From: Buchananella felis
Lineage (GTDB): Bacteria > Actinomycetota > Actinomycetes > Actinomycetales > Actinomycetaceae
Strand: one strand, 5' to 3'
Length of the DNA: 64,000 bases
Assembly: GCF_041380015.1 (NCBI RefSeq)
Contig: NZ_CP159978.1
Part shown: positions 45,427-54,237 of the stretch, piece after piece
How positions within the stretch are numbered: the first letter of the stretch is position 1
Layout: every line of letters begins with the position of its first letter
Notes under the pieces: generated by a model
What the model was told of the DNA's origin: nothing
The model's database searches: none
What the model saw: only the letters and a program-made list of their open reading frames with translations
Translations under genes and position numbers: made by a program

Positions 45427-45446
45427 CGCGCACGTTTGCTGGCAGG
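45427..45446 (-). repeat. 20-bp inverted copy of a tilS 3' sequence
   Basis: The complement reads CCTGCCAGCAAACGTGCGCG, identical to 40547-40566 inside tilS. The pair is in opposite orientation and flanks hpt-ftsH-folE-folP. Function unknown; it sits in the folP-folB gap. Confidence 0.7.
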
Positions 45447-45475
45447 AATAATCGGTAAGGGAAAAGGAGGGGCAA

Positions 45476-47983
45476 ATGCAGCGCAGGTCTGATCGCATCA
45501 CTCTTAAGGGCATCAGTGCCCGGGGCTTCCACGGCGTGTTCGAGCAGGAGCGCGAGGAGGGCCAGCTGTTCGTGGCCGACCTGGTGCTGGAGGTGGACAC
45601 CCGCGCCGCCGCCCGCTCCGACGAGCTCACCGAGACGGTTGACTACGGCGCCGTCAGCGAGGCGGTCGTGGCCATCCTGGCCGGTCAGCCGGTCAACCTG
45701 ATCGAGACGCTGGCCTCCCGCGTGGCCGCCGTGGCCCTGCACGACGAGCGCGTCCACGCCGTCGAGGTGACCATCCACAAGCCCGAGGCGCCCCTGAGCG
45801 TGCCCTTCGACGACGTGGCCGTCACCATCTACCGCCGCAACCTCTCCGCCCCCGCCGAGCAGGAGGAGGCGAGTCTGCCCGCCGCTATCGACGCGGTGGC
45901 CGACGTGCCCGCCGGCCGCTTCGCCCCCCAGGCCGCCTCCCAAGGTGGCGTCGAGGGCGACGAGGGCACCCCCCAGGGTGGCGCCGAGGGCGACGAGGCG
46001 GGTTCAGGCGGCGGCCAGACGCTGGGCGAGTCGGGCGGCGAGTCGGCCGACGTCTCCGCCGGCCTCACCGCCGGCGCGGGCGCCGCGCTGGCCGGCGCAG
46101 CCGCAGCCACCGGGGCTGCCGGGGCTGCCGCTGCGGGCGGCGACCTGGCCCCCGCGAGCGCCTCGGTGTTCGCGCCGGAGGGGGAGGCCGACCTGCGGTG
46201 GCCGGCGCCCGGCGAGGTCCAGGCGGCAGAACCGGAGGAGGCCGCCCCGGCGGCGGACCTGCACGCCGCGCCGCAGGGCCAGGCGGCGGTGGTCATCGCC
46301 CTGGGCGCCAACCTGGGTGACCCGGCCGGCACGCTGGCTCGCGCCGTGGACAGGCTGCGCGGCCTGGAGGGGCTGAGCGTGGAGCAGGTCTCCCCGCTGG
46401 TGGTCACCGCCCCCGCGCTGGCGCCCGGCCAGGAGGACCAGCCCAACTACTACAACGCCGTGCTCACGGGTGCCACCACGCTCGCCCCGGCCGCCCTGCT
46501 GGCGGCCCTCCACGCGGTGGAGGACGAGTTCGGGCGGGTGCGCCAGGAGCGCTGGGGTGCGCGCACGCTGGACCTGGACCTGGTGGACTACCAGGGCGTG
46601 GTCAGCGCAGACCCTGAGCTGACGCTGCCCCACCCGCGCGCCGCCGAGCGCGCCTTCGTGCTCTACCCGTGGGCGCTCATCGCCCCGCAGGGCCGTCTGG
46701 CCGACCAGGCCCTCACCGCGGCCGAGTTGAGCGAGCGGGCCGGGCACGCCCAGATCCTGCAGGTGATCGAGGAGTGGCCCACCCTCGCCGCGCCGGCCGC
46801 CGAACCGGCCGCCGAACCGGGCACGGAGCAGGGCGGCGCGCCGGTCGAGCCCGAGGTGGAGGAAGCCGCCGGCTGGGCACCGGTCGAGCCGGCCCACCAG
46901 GCGCCCGCCGAGCACACCGACCAGGCCCCCGCCGCAGAGGCGGCCGGCTTCGAGCCGGAGCAGGCCGAGCTCGCCCACACCCCCGTAGCAGACTTCCCCA
47001 TCACCGAGTCGCCCTTCGGCGCCGCCGAGGCCGTGGGGGAGGAGACGGCTGGCGGCGAGGAGGGCGAGCCTGGCGCTGCCGTGGTGTTCGAGCCCGTGGT
47101 GGCAGGCGAACAGGGCGAGGGCGCGCAGGAAGCCTGGCCCGGCCAGGAGGAGCCGACCGGAGACCAGGCTGGCGAGGCCGGTGACGCGGAGCAGTGGCAG
47201 GCCGAGGGCGAGGACCAGGCAGGATTCGGAGCCGAACTGCCGGCCTTCGCGCCGGTGGTGGACCTGTCCGCGCTGGCCGCCCCGGCCGGGCAGCCCGTGC
47301 TCGCGTCCGCGCAAGAGGAGGGCGGCCAGGAGGCCGCGCACGAGCCTGGCCCGCTGGACGCCCACCCCTTCGAGCCGATCTTCGTTCCCGTCACCGCCCC
47401 CGAGCCCCAGGAGGAGGCGCCCGCGCCGCCCCAGGCGAGCTGGGAGGTGCCGGCCCCCGACCCGAGCGACGTGCCGGCGCTGGAGACACCGGTGCGGATC
47501 GACGAGTCCGGCTGGCCCACCCCGGCGCCCGCCGGGCAGGAGCGGGACGCTGAGCTCCCCGCAGGGGCGGGCGAAGCCGCCGCCGACGTTGCCCCCGCCC
47601 CGGTCCCCGAGCCCGGCGAGCAGGCGGATGGGGCGCACCCCTTCGATCCCGCCTTCCTGCTGGGGGAGGCCGAGTACGTGGACGCCCCGGCCACCATGCC
47701 GCCCTCCTTCGCGCCCACCGGGCGCACAGCTGAGGTCACCCAGACCCTGGCGGAGAAGGCGGGCTACGGCGCGGCCGCCGGCCTGGAACTGGCCAACGAC
47801 GCTGCCGCCCAACAGGCAGACGTGCCGCCGGTTCCCGCCCCGGCTCCGCCGCCGGAGGTGGGGGACATCGCGCCGCTGCCGCCGGCCCCGCCGGCGCCCC
47901 CGCTGGTAGGCGCTGACGGCGCCGAGGCGGGTAACGATGACTGGGAGGCCAAGCCCTCCTGGGACCAGGTGCTGGGGCAGTAG
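45476..47983 (+). CDS. folK: FolB-FolK fusion: dihydroneopterin aldolase and HPPK, with a long acidic tail
   Basis: An 835-residue bifunctional folate enzyme. Residues 1-122 are dihydroneopterin aldolase (ITLKGISARGFHGVFEQEREEGQLF, VDYGAV, LIETLASRVA, VTIHKPEAPL). An Ala/Gly linker (123-265) follows. HPPK occupies about 268-435 (IALGANLGDPAGTLARAV, DQPNYYNAV, RWGARTLDLDLVDY, LTLPHPRAAERAFVLYPW). The remaining 400 residues are a low-complexity Glu/Pro/Ala tail with the recurring peptide (D)AHPFEP or AHPFDP. Such a tail is not part of either family. ATG 45476 has AAAAGGAGG. It is separated from folP by 89 bases. Confidence 0.93.
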   Translation: MQRRSDRITLKGISARGFHGVFEQEREEGQLFVADLVLEVDTRAAARSDELTETVDYGAVSEAVVAILAGQPVNLIETLASRVAAVALHDERVHAVEVTIHKPEAPLSVPFDDVAVTIYRRNLSAPAEQEEASLPAAIDAVADVPAGRFAPQAASQGGVEGDEGTPQGGAEGDEAGSGGGQTLGESGGESADVSAGLTAGAGAALAGAAAATGAAGAAAAGGDLAPASASVFAPEGEADLRWPAPGEVQAAEPEEAAPAADLHAAPQGQAAVVIALGANLGDPAGTLARAVDRLRGLEGLSVEQVSPLVVTAPALAPGQEDQPNYYNAVLTGATTLAPAALLAALHAVEDEFGRVRQERWGARTLDLDLVDYQGVVSADPELTLPHPRAAERAFVLYPWALIAPQGRLADQALTAAELSERAGHAQILQVIEEWPTLAAPAAEPAAEPGTEQGGAPVEPEVEEAAGWAPVEPAHQAPAEHTDQAPAAEAAGFEPEQAELAHTPVADFPITESPFGAAEAVGEETAGGEEGEPGAAVVFEPVVAGEQGEGAQEAWPGQEEPTGDQAGEAGDAEQWQAEGEDQAGFGAELPAFAPVVDLSALAAPAGQPVLASAQEEGGQEAAHEPGPLDAHPFEPIFVPVTAPEPQEEAPAPPQASWEVPAPDPSDVPALETPVRIDESGWPTPAPAGQERDAELPAGAGEAAADVAPAPVPEPGEQADGAHPFDPAFLLGEAEYVDAPATMPPSFAPTGRTAEVTQTLAEKAGYGAAAGLELANDAAAQQADVPPVPAPAPPPEVGDIAPLPPAPPAPPLVGADGAEAGNDDWEAKPSWDQVLGQ

Positions 47984-47995
47984 CGGCTCGGCGCC

Positions 47996-48481
47996 ATGCA
48001 GAGGCTAAGACTGGTCACCCTCCTGCAGGTGGCGGGGGCAGTGTTCATCGTCGCCCTGGCGATGCTGCTGGCCGCAGACCGCATGGGGGTGCTTGCCCCG
48101 CCCGTGCTGTGGGTGACGGCGGTGCCGTTGTTCATCACCGGGGTGGTGACCCTGGGCGTCGGGCGGCAGGTGCGCCGCCGGGACGGCAAGCGCGCCCTGA
48201 CCGGCGTGGCGGCGGCCCGGGTGGTGGCGTTGGCCTTCGCCTGCGCCTACCTGGGCAGCGGCCTGCTGGGCTACTTCGCGGCGCACCTGGTGGCCGCCCT
48301 ACCGCACCTGTCCGCCCCCTACCCGCGCGAGCAGGCGCTCTACGCGGCCGCCTGCGCCGCCGCGTCCGTGTTCCTGGTGGTGAGCGGGCTGGTGGTGGAA
48401 CGCTGGTGCCTCCTGGACGACGATGACGAGGGCACCGACTCCAGCCGGGGCGCAGACCCGGCGGCCTCGGCTCCCAGCTAA
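47996..48481 (+). CDS. DUF3180 membrane protein
   Basis: A 161-residue protein with four predicted helices (about 9-30, 37-58, 75-100 and 120-140) and a short acidic tail (DDDDEGTD). DUF3180 proteins follow folK in many actinobacteria; function unknown. ATG 47996 lies 12 bases after the folK stop, so it is probably the last gene of the folate run. Confidence 0.85.
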   Translation: MQRLRLVTLLQVAGAVFIVALAMLLAADRMGVLAPPVLWVTAVPLFITGVVTLGVGRQVRRRDGKRALTGVAAARVVALAFACAYLGSGLLGYFAAHLVAALPHLSAPYPREQALYAAACAAASVFLVVSGLVVERWCLLDDDDEGTDSSRGADPAASAPS

Positions 48482-48534
48482 GTCCCGGCGCGTCTAGCCG
48501 CCCTCCCTCGGGGCCAACCCGTAACGTCGAGGGT

Positions 48535-49545
48535 ATGCAGGAGCCCACCCCACCACGTTCCCCGTTCGGCAAGCCCGGCGGGCGCGGCCCGCGCCGGCCC
48601 AACAGCGACGGCAGTTGGGCCAGCGGCGCGGCGGGGCGGGCCGGCCGCCCACCGCGCCCGGCCGCAGGCGGCCAGTGGGCCGGCCGGACGGGTACCGGGC
48701 AGGCGGCTTCCCCACGCGGGGCGGCAGGTGCCGCGGGCAGGGGCCCTGCGCGCGCCCACGGTGAGCGCGCAGGCTCGACCGGCGCAGCCCAGCGGGGCGC
48801 GACTCCCGGCCGGCAGGCGCCGGCGCGCCCACCGGCCGGTGCGGCCGGCACGGGCCAGGCCGCCAGGCGGCCTACCCCCGCCGCTCGCCCGAGCGTCCAG
48901 TCTCGCGGCCACCAACGCGGGGCGGGCGAGGTCTCGGGGCGGCCGGCGGGGCGTCGTCCAGCCGTGCAGCCCACGCTGCGGCGGGCAACTCCGTTCGCCT
49001 CGGCTCTAGGCCAGTGGTTTGCCACCAACTGGAGGCGGCTCGCCTCGGTGCTCACCGTCATCGTGCTGATCCTGCTGATCGCCCTCCTAGCGGTGCCCAT
49101 GCTGGTCAAGCAGCTCCAGGGCGATCCCCTGCCCAAGCCCTCGACCATCCCCACGCCGGTCGCCTGCCCCGCGCAGGAGGTGCGGATAGAACCGGCCATC
49201 CCCGCCACCGCTGCGGCCGGCAAGCCGATCACCGTTGAGCTGGCGGTCTCCACCACCTCCGCGCTGCCCTGCCTGGTGCAGGCCGGCCCCGGCACGCTGG
49301 GCATGGTGATCACCTCCGGGCAAGAGACGATCATCAACACGCTGGTGTGCGCCGGGGAGCAGCCCCCCACCAAGCAGCTGCTGCTCAAGGCCGGGGATAG
49401 CTGGAAGGGCAGCCTGTCCTGGGACGGCGTGGTGCGGGCAGAGGGCTGCGCCCCGGCGGGCGAGTCCCGGCCCGGCACCTACGTGGTCCAGCTCATGCTG
49501 AGCGGGGAGAAGATCGGCGGCCAGCACGTGCTGGTACTGGAGTAG
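48535..49545 (+). CDS. Membrane-anchored protein with disordered N-terminus
   Basis: A 336-residue protein, function unknown. Residues 1-160 are Gly/Arg/Pro/Ala-rich and basic, presumably cytoplasmic; a single helix spans about 167-190; residues 195-336 form an extracytoplasmic domain with Cys residues at CPAQEV, LPCLVQ, LVCAGE and EGCAPAG that could pair. The domain has beta-sandwich character (VELAVSTTS, YVVQLMLSGEKIGG). ATG 48535. Similar membrane proteins sit downstream of DUF3180 in related genomes, but no family name can be given. Confidence 0.75.
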   Translation: MQEPTPPRSPFGKPGGRGPRRPNSDGSWASGAAGRAGRPPRPAAGGQWAGRTGTGQAASPRGAAGAAGRGPARAHGERAGSTGAAQRGATPGRQAPARPPAGAAGTGQAARRPTPAARPSVQSRGHQRGAGEVSGRPAGRRPAVQPTLRRATPFASALGQWFATNWRRLASVLTVIVLILLIALLAVPMLVKQLQGDPLPKPSTIPTPVACPAQEVRIEPAIPATAAAGKPITVELAVSTTSALPCLVQAGPGTLGMVITSGQETIINTLVCAGEQPPTKQLLLKAGDSWKGSLSWDGVVRAEGCAPAGESRPGTYVVQLMLSGEKIGGQHVLVLE

Positions 49546-49691
49546 CGCCGGCGCGGCTGCCGGTACCAGTGCGGGCAGCGCGCGTTGGGCGGCGGCGCCG
49601 GTGCAAGGCCGGCGCCTCGGCTATCCCACGCAGGAACCGGCCCGAGCGGAGGCGAGCAACCAATGTTGGTGGCGGGCGCTAACGTGAGGGC

Positions 49692-51086
49692 ATGGCAAGA
49701 AACGCTACACAGTACCGGTGCTCCGCCTGCGGCGCCAAGCCCGTCAAGTGGACCGGGCGGTGCGCCCGGTGCGGCGAGTTCGGCACCATCGCGCAGGAGG
49801 CCGCCCCAGCGGCGCTCTCCGCAGGCGGGCAGGCGCCCGTCAAGGTCAGCGTCCCACGCCAACCCGCCAAGCCGGTCACGGAGGTGATCCTGGCCGGACC
49901 CGCCACCAGGCTCAGCACCGACTGCCCGGAGTTCGACCGCGTGGTGGGCGGGGGCCTGGTGCCCGGCCAGGTTCTGCTGCTCAGCGGCGAACCTGGCGCG
50001 GGCAAGTCCACCCTGCTGCTCACGGTGGCCAACTCCGTGTGCGCCACCTCCGGCGGCAGCGTCCTCTACGTCAGCGGCGAGGAATCGGTGGAGCAGATCG
50101 CCGTGCGCGCCCGCCGGATAGGCGCGAACTGCCCGGGGCTGCTGCTCAGCGACGAGACCGAGCTCGGTGCCGTGATCGGTCTCATCACGGACACTGCGGG
50201 CCTGGAACTGGTGATCGTGGACTCGGTGCAGACCATCGCCTCGGCGCAGGTGGAAGGCCGCGCCGGGGGAGTGGCTCAGGTGATGGCCGTGGCCCAATCC
50301 CTCACCCGGGTGGCCAAGGAACTCGGGGTACCGCTTTGCCTGGTGGGGCAAGTAACCAAGGAATCGGTGGTGGCCGGGCCGCGCGCGTTGGAGCACGTCG
50401 TGGACACCACGCTCTCCCTGGACGGGGACCGGCACACCTCCCTGCGTCTGCTGCGCACCGTGAAGAACCGCTACGGTCCGGCCGACGAGGTGGCCTGCTT
50501 CGAGCAGACCGACGCGGGGCTGGAGGAGGTGCCCGATCCCTCCGCGCTCTTCAGGTCCCAGAACGGGCAGGCCGGGCCGGGGGTGTGCCTCACCGTCACC
50601 GTGGAGGGCCGCCGCCCGCTGCTGGCGGAGGTGCAGGCACTCACGGTGGCCTCCACCGTCCCCAACCCGCGCCGGGGAGTCTCCGGGCTGGACTCCTCCC
50701 GCTGCGCGATGCTCGTGGCCGTCTCCGAACGCACCGGCCGGCTGCGGCTGGGAGACAAGGACCTGTTCCTGGCCACCGTGGGTGGGATCAGCCTGCGCGA
50801 CCCGGCGGCGGATCTGGCCGTCTGCCTGGCCGTGATGTCCGCCGCCCGGGAGGTCGCCCTGCCCGCCGGCACCGGGGCGATCGGCGAGGTCACGCTCGCC
50901 GGGGAGGTGCGCCCCGTGCCCATGATCGCCCAGCGGGTGGCCGAGGGCGTGCGGTTGGGGCAGCAGCGCATCCTGGTGCCCGCCGGCACCGCCGCCAAGG
51001 TGGCCCGCGCCCACCAGCGCCACGTGGTGGAGGTGGGCACCCTGGCCGACGCCGCCGCGCAGGTGGGGCTGGCCCGCGCGCGCTGA
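49692..51086 (+). CDS. radA: DNA repair protein RadA
   Basis: A 464-residue RecA-like ATPase (Sms) that helps branch migration in recombination. Seen: an N-terminal zinc finger CSACGAKPVKWTGRCARCGEFG, Walker A GEPGAGKST, Walker B-type LVIVDSVQT, the RadA-specific KNRYG, and a Lon-type C-terminal domain (PNPRRGVSGLDSSRCAMLVAV...). ATG 49692. Paired with disA downstream, as in many Gram-positive bacteria. Confidence 0.97.
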   Translation: MARNATQYRCSACGAKPVKWTGRCARCGEFGTIAQEAAPAALSAGGQAPVKVSVPRQPAKPVTEVILAGPATRLSTDCPEFDRVVGGGLVPGQVLLLSGEPGAGKSTLLLTVANSVCATSGGSVLYVSGEESVEQIAVRARRIGANCPGLLLSDETELGAVIGLITDTAGLELVIVDSVQTIASAQVEGRAGGVAQVMAVAQSLTRVAKELGVPLCLVGQVTKESVVAGPRALEHVVDTTLSLDGDRHTSLRLLRTVKNRYGPADEVACFEQTDAGLEEVPDPSALFRSQNGQAGPGVCLTVTVEGRRPLLAEVQALTVASTVPNPRRGVSGLDSSRCAMLVAVSERTGRLRLGDKDLFLATVGGISLRDPAADLAVCLAVMSAAREVALPAGTGAIGEVTLAGEVRPVPMIAQRVAEGVRLGQQRILVPAGTAAKVARAHQRHVVEVGTLADAAAQVGLARAR

Positions 51087-51160
51087 CCGGTCCGGGGCCT
51101 AGCCGGCAGGGCCGGTGCGGGGCCTAGTCGGCAGGGCCGGTGCGGGGCCTAGTCGGCAGG
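51086..51160. repeat. Three 25-bp tandem repeats between radA and disA
   Basis: Copies at 51086-51110 (three differences), 51111-51135 and 51136-51160 (identical, GCCGGTGCGGGGCCTAGTCG then GCAGG). They begin at the radA stop and contain CCTAG, possibly forming weak hairpins. No gene. Confidence 0.85.
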
Positions 51161-51286
51161 TCCCGCAGGGAATGTGACGAGGGGTTTGGGGCGGTGGATG
51201 CGGAATCGTAACCGTGCCGAAGGGCGGCCGGCGGGGCGTCGGCCATAGGCTTTACCGCAGTGTTTTGGGAAGGGGGCAGGCAGAGG

Positions 51287-52360
51287 GTGAGCGAGCACGC
51301 GGGTGCACTGACCATGAAGGAGGCGCTGCGCGCCGTCGCGCCCGGCACCGAGGTCAGGGACGGCCTGGAGCGCATCCTGCGCGGCCGGACGGGCGCGCTG
51401 ATCGTCCTGGGCTGGAACGAGCAGGTGGCGCAGCTGTGCTCCGACGGCATCGAGCTGGACGTGGAGTTCTCCGCCACCCGCCTGCGCGAGTTGGCCAAGA
51501 TGGACGGCGCCGTGGTGGTGGACCACTCCCGCGGGCGGATCGTGCGAGCCAACGTGCAGCTCACGCCTGACACCGCCATCCCCACCACCGAGACGGGCAT
51601 GCGCCACCGCACCGCCGCCCGCGTGGCGCGCCAGACCGGCCTGCCGGTCATCACGGTCTCCAAGTCCATGGAGGTGGTCGCCCTGTTCCTGGGCGCCGAA
51701 CGGCACGTGCTGGAACCCTCCACCGCCATCCTGGGGCGCGCCAACCAGGCGATCGCCACCCTGGAGCGCTACACCACCCGCCTCGAGGAGGTCTCCAGGG
51801 CCCTGACCGCCCTGGAGTTCACGGACATGGTCACCATCCGCGACGTGGCCGTGGTGCTGCAGCGCCTGGAGATGGTGCGTCGAATCGCCGCGGAGATCGA
51901 CGACTACGTGGCGGAGCTTGGCACGGACGGCCGCCTGGTCGCCCTGCAGCTCGACGAGCTCAACCGGGGCGTCTCCAGGGACCGCTCCCTGGTGCTGCGC
52001 GACTACGTCGCCTACCCGAGCGAGCTGGGCGCCGCCGAGTCCCACCTGACCTGGCTGAACTCCTCCGAGCTGGTGGACTTCAGCATCGTCGCGCGGGCGC
52101 TCGGGTGGAAGGACCCGCAGGGGCTCGGGCTGGACCTGCCGGTCACCCCGCGCGGTCACCGCATGCTGGCCCGCATCCCGCGGGTGCCGTCGGTGGTCGC
52201 GGACTCCATCATCGCCCAGCTCGGGCCGCTGCCCGCCATCCTCGCGGCCAGCGAGGAGGACCTGCTCACGGTGGACGGGGTGGGGCCGCTGCGCGCCCGG
52301 GCGGTGCACGACGGCCTAGACCGCCTGGCCCAGGTCACGGTCATCGACCGCTTCGTGTGA
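51287..52360 (+). CDS. disA: DNA integrity scanning diadenylate cyclase
   Basis: A 357-residue c-di-AMP synthase that scans DNA for branched structures. Seen: the catalytic DGA motif in KMDGAVVVDHS and RHR in ETGMRHRTAARVA, the long helical linker, and the C-terminal HhH DNA-binding domain (IARIPRVPSVVADSIIAQLGPLPAILAASEEDLLTVDGVG). GTG 51287 is preferred; GTG 51260 and ATG 51314 are in frame. A GAAGGGGGC lies about 12 bases upstream. c-di-AMP often controls potassium uptake, and trkA-trkH lie nearby. Confidence 0.95.
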   Translation: MSEHAGALTMKEALRAVAPGTEVRDGLERILRGRTGALIVLGWNEQVAQLCSDGIELDVEFSATRLRELAKMDGAVVVDHSRGRIVRANVQLTPDTAIPTTETGMRHRTAARVARQTGLPVITVSKSMEVVALFLGAERHVLEPSTAILGRANQAIATLERYTTRLEEVSRALTALEFTDMVTIRDVAVVLQRLEMVRRIAAEIDDYVAELGTDGRLVALQLDELNRGVSRDRSLVLRDYVAYPSELGAAESHLTWLNSSELVDFSIVARALGWKDPQGLGLDLPVTPRGHRMLARIPRVPSVVADSIIAQLGPLPAILAASEEDLLTVDGVGPLRARAVHDGLDRLAQVTVIDRFV

Positions 52361-52377
52361 CCCGGGCCAGGGGCCGG

Positions 52378-53091
52378 TTACTTGATCTCAGTCCAGCCGT
52401 CCCGGTTCACGGTGAAGCCCTTCTTGTACACCGTGTTCCAGCAGGACATGCCGGTCTCTGCGGAGCGGCAGACGCTGTCGCCGTACCTGACGCTCTGCCC
52501 GTAGCCGAGCACCTGTGGTGCGGTGCCGTAGAGGCCGGCGCAGGCGGGCGCGTCGCCGCGCCCGGAGGCGTAGAGCGAGCCGTCCTCCTCTAGCGACACC
52601 TGCATGACGGGACGTCCCAGGTCATCCAGTCCGTAGGGCTTGTCCGTGCTCCAAGAGCTGACGACGCAGTAGAGGGCGGAATCCTTAAACATGTCGCAGC
52701 AGATGTTCCCGGACGGGGAAACGATGATCGCCACGGCTACACCGTCAGGGTTGTGGATCGACTGGGGCGGCTGGGCGGCCGGGGGAATGTCGAACACAGG
52801 CGCGGGCGCCGCTGTGGGCTGCGGAGCCGGTGGTGCCTCAGGTGTTCGCGTGAGGGCCGGTGGCGCCTGGTCGGTTGGTGCCGGTGGGGCAGGACTCTCC
52901 TCACCGGGAGCGGTGGCTGCTGGGCTGTCGGTCTGTGTGGGAGCCGCAGCGGAAGCAGCGGGTGGGGTGGTGTGGCCTTCCCCGTCGGGCCGGGCCTCGG
53001 AGCCCTTGCCACAGGAGGAAAGCGAGAGGGGGACAAGCGCCAGGAGCGCTATGCCGGTAAGAACTCGTCTCGAATTGTGCGAGCGGAACAT
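52378..53091 (-). CDS. Putative lipoprotein
   Basis: A 237-residue secreted protein of unknown function. Seen: a signal peptide with lipobox LSLSSC (Cys about residue 27), a Pro/Thr/Ala-rich spacer (30-110), and a C-terminal domain with several Cys residues (NICCDM, LYCVVSS, PACAGL, SVCRSAETGMSCWN) that may form disulphides. Attached to the outer face of the membrane by a lipid. ATG 53091. Convergent with disA, 17 bases apart. Confidence 0.8.
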   Translation of the reverse strand: MFRSHNSRRVLTGIALLALVPLSLSSCGKGSEARPDGEGHTTPPAASAAAPTQTDSPAATAPGEESPAPPAPTDQAPPALTRTPEAPPAPQPTAAPAPVFDIPPAAQPPQSIHNPDGVAVAIIVSPSGNICCDMFKDSALYCVVSSWSTDKPYGLDDLGRPVMQVSLEEDGSLYASGRGDAPACAGLYGTAPQVLGYGQSVRYGDSVCRSAETGMSCWNTVYKKGFTVNRDGWTEIK

Positions 53092-53405
53092 GTGAGCTAC
53101 CTCCCTTCATCTTCCAGGTTATCGGAGGAAGGGAAGGGGAGATTGGAACTCCGGGCGGCGAATGTGGCTCGTCGTGGATGACGGTCGCACGGCCCTGGCC
53201 CCCAGGCTCGCAAATGCTGCAACGGGGTACATGTGACCGCTTGGTGCCATGGCACCGGTCGGTCGGATGTACCCCGAACTCGCTCTTGTGCGCTCGGGGT
53301 TACGGCGCCGGGCGAGGGGCCGCAGCGCAAACCCCTGCCGCGCGGATGGGGCGCAGGCAGGGGCTTGCTACCGGCCGGGCGGATTGACCCAGCCCGAGGG
53401 TACGC
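53092..53405. other. 314-base gap upstream of the lipoprotein gene
   Basis: No supported gene. It holds the divergent opposite-strand copy of the inverted-repeat element (53201-53300) and, by position, the lipoprotein promoter. Nothing else is recognised. Confidence 0.7.
53201..53300 (-). repeat. Divergent copy of the dispersed inverted-repeat element
   Basis: In the complement this matches the copies at 21464-21783 and 23130-23250, starting from GCTCGCAAATGCTGCAACGG. The internal inverted repeat is 53224-53275, and the loop differs (GGTGCCATGGCACC, itself a palindrome). The stem is kept despite sequence change. Confidence 0.8.
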
Positions 53406-54071
53406 TCACGGGCGGGCCGCGAAAGCCTCCAGGAGAGAGGCGTCCCCGGAGACGATGATGACGTCGTTGGGCTGGATCATCGTGTCCTTGGAGGCGTACT
53501 CGAAGGGCTCGCCGGGGCTCATCACGCCCAGCACGGTCACGCCGTACTTGGTGCGAATCTGCGACTGCGCGAGCGTGAAACCGTGCGTTTCACGCGGCGG
53601 GCGCATCTTGACGATGGAGAAGCCCTCGCGCTGCATCTCGATGTAGTCCAGCATGCGCCCGGAGACCAGGTGGGCGGCGCGCTGGCCGGCGTCGTACTCG
53701 GGGTAGACCACGTGGTGGGCGCCGATGCGCTTGAGGATCCGGCCGTGTTCCCGGCTGGTTGCCTTGGCCCAGATCGAGCCGATGCCCAGGTCCACCAGGT
53801 TGGCGGTGGTGAGCACGGAGGCCTCCAGCGACGAACCCACCCCGACCACGGCTGAGGCGAACTCGCGGGCGCCCAGCTGTTCCAGGGCCTCCAGGTTGGT
53901 GGCGTCGGCCTCGGCAAGGGCCAGGCGCCCGGACCACTTCTGCACCTTGGCGGGGTCGCGCTCCACCGCGAACACCTCCCGCCCCAGGCGGTCGAGGGTC
54001 ACGGCCACGGCGGAGCCAAAACGGCCCAGTCCGATTACGAGGGTGCCTGAGCCGGGTGCCTTGTCTGCCAC
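53406..54071 (-). CDS. trkA: Potassium uptake regulatory subunit (TrkA/KtrA)
   Basis: A 221-residue cytoplasmic RCK protein that gates the Trk/Ktr channel. Seen: the NAD(H)/ATP-binding motif VIGLGRFGSAVA, AVERDP, EADATN, and a C-terminal TrkA-C domain (GFTLAQSQIRTKYGVTVLGVM...). Start GTG 54071 has AGGAAGG upstream and matches the family length; the longer frame to 54188 is not conserved. Separated from trkH by 166 bases on the same strand. The nearby disA suggests possible c-di-AMP control. Confidence 0.93.
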   Translation of the reverse strand: MADKAPGSGTLVIGLGRFGSAVAVTLDRLGREVFAVERDPAKVQKWSGRLALAEADATNLEALEQLGAREFASAVVGVGSSLEASVLTTANLVDLGIGSIWAKATSREHGRILKRIGAHHVVYPEYDAGQRAAHLVSGRMLDYIEMQREGFSIVKMRPPRETHGFTLAQSQIRTKYGVTVLGVMSPGEPFEYASKDTMIQPNDVIIVSGDASLLEAFAARP

Positions 54072-54237
54072 GGCTGCCTGCCTTCCTAGAGTGGTGGGGT
54101 GAGCCCGCAGCGCGGGCCACGGTGCCATTGTGGCGCACGGCGCGGCGCGGCGAAAGTTACCTGCACCAGTGGGCGGCGAAAGCGGCAAGCCGCAGAGCGG
54201 ACGCCGCCAAGCCCAGTAGTCCGCCTCCGGGCGCGCA

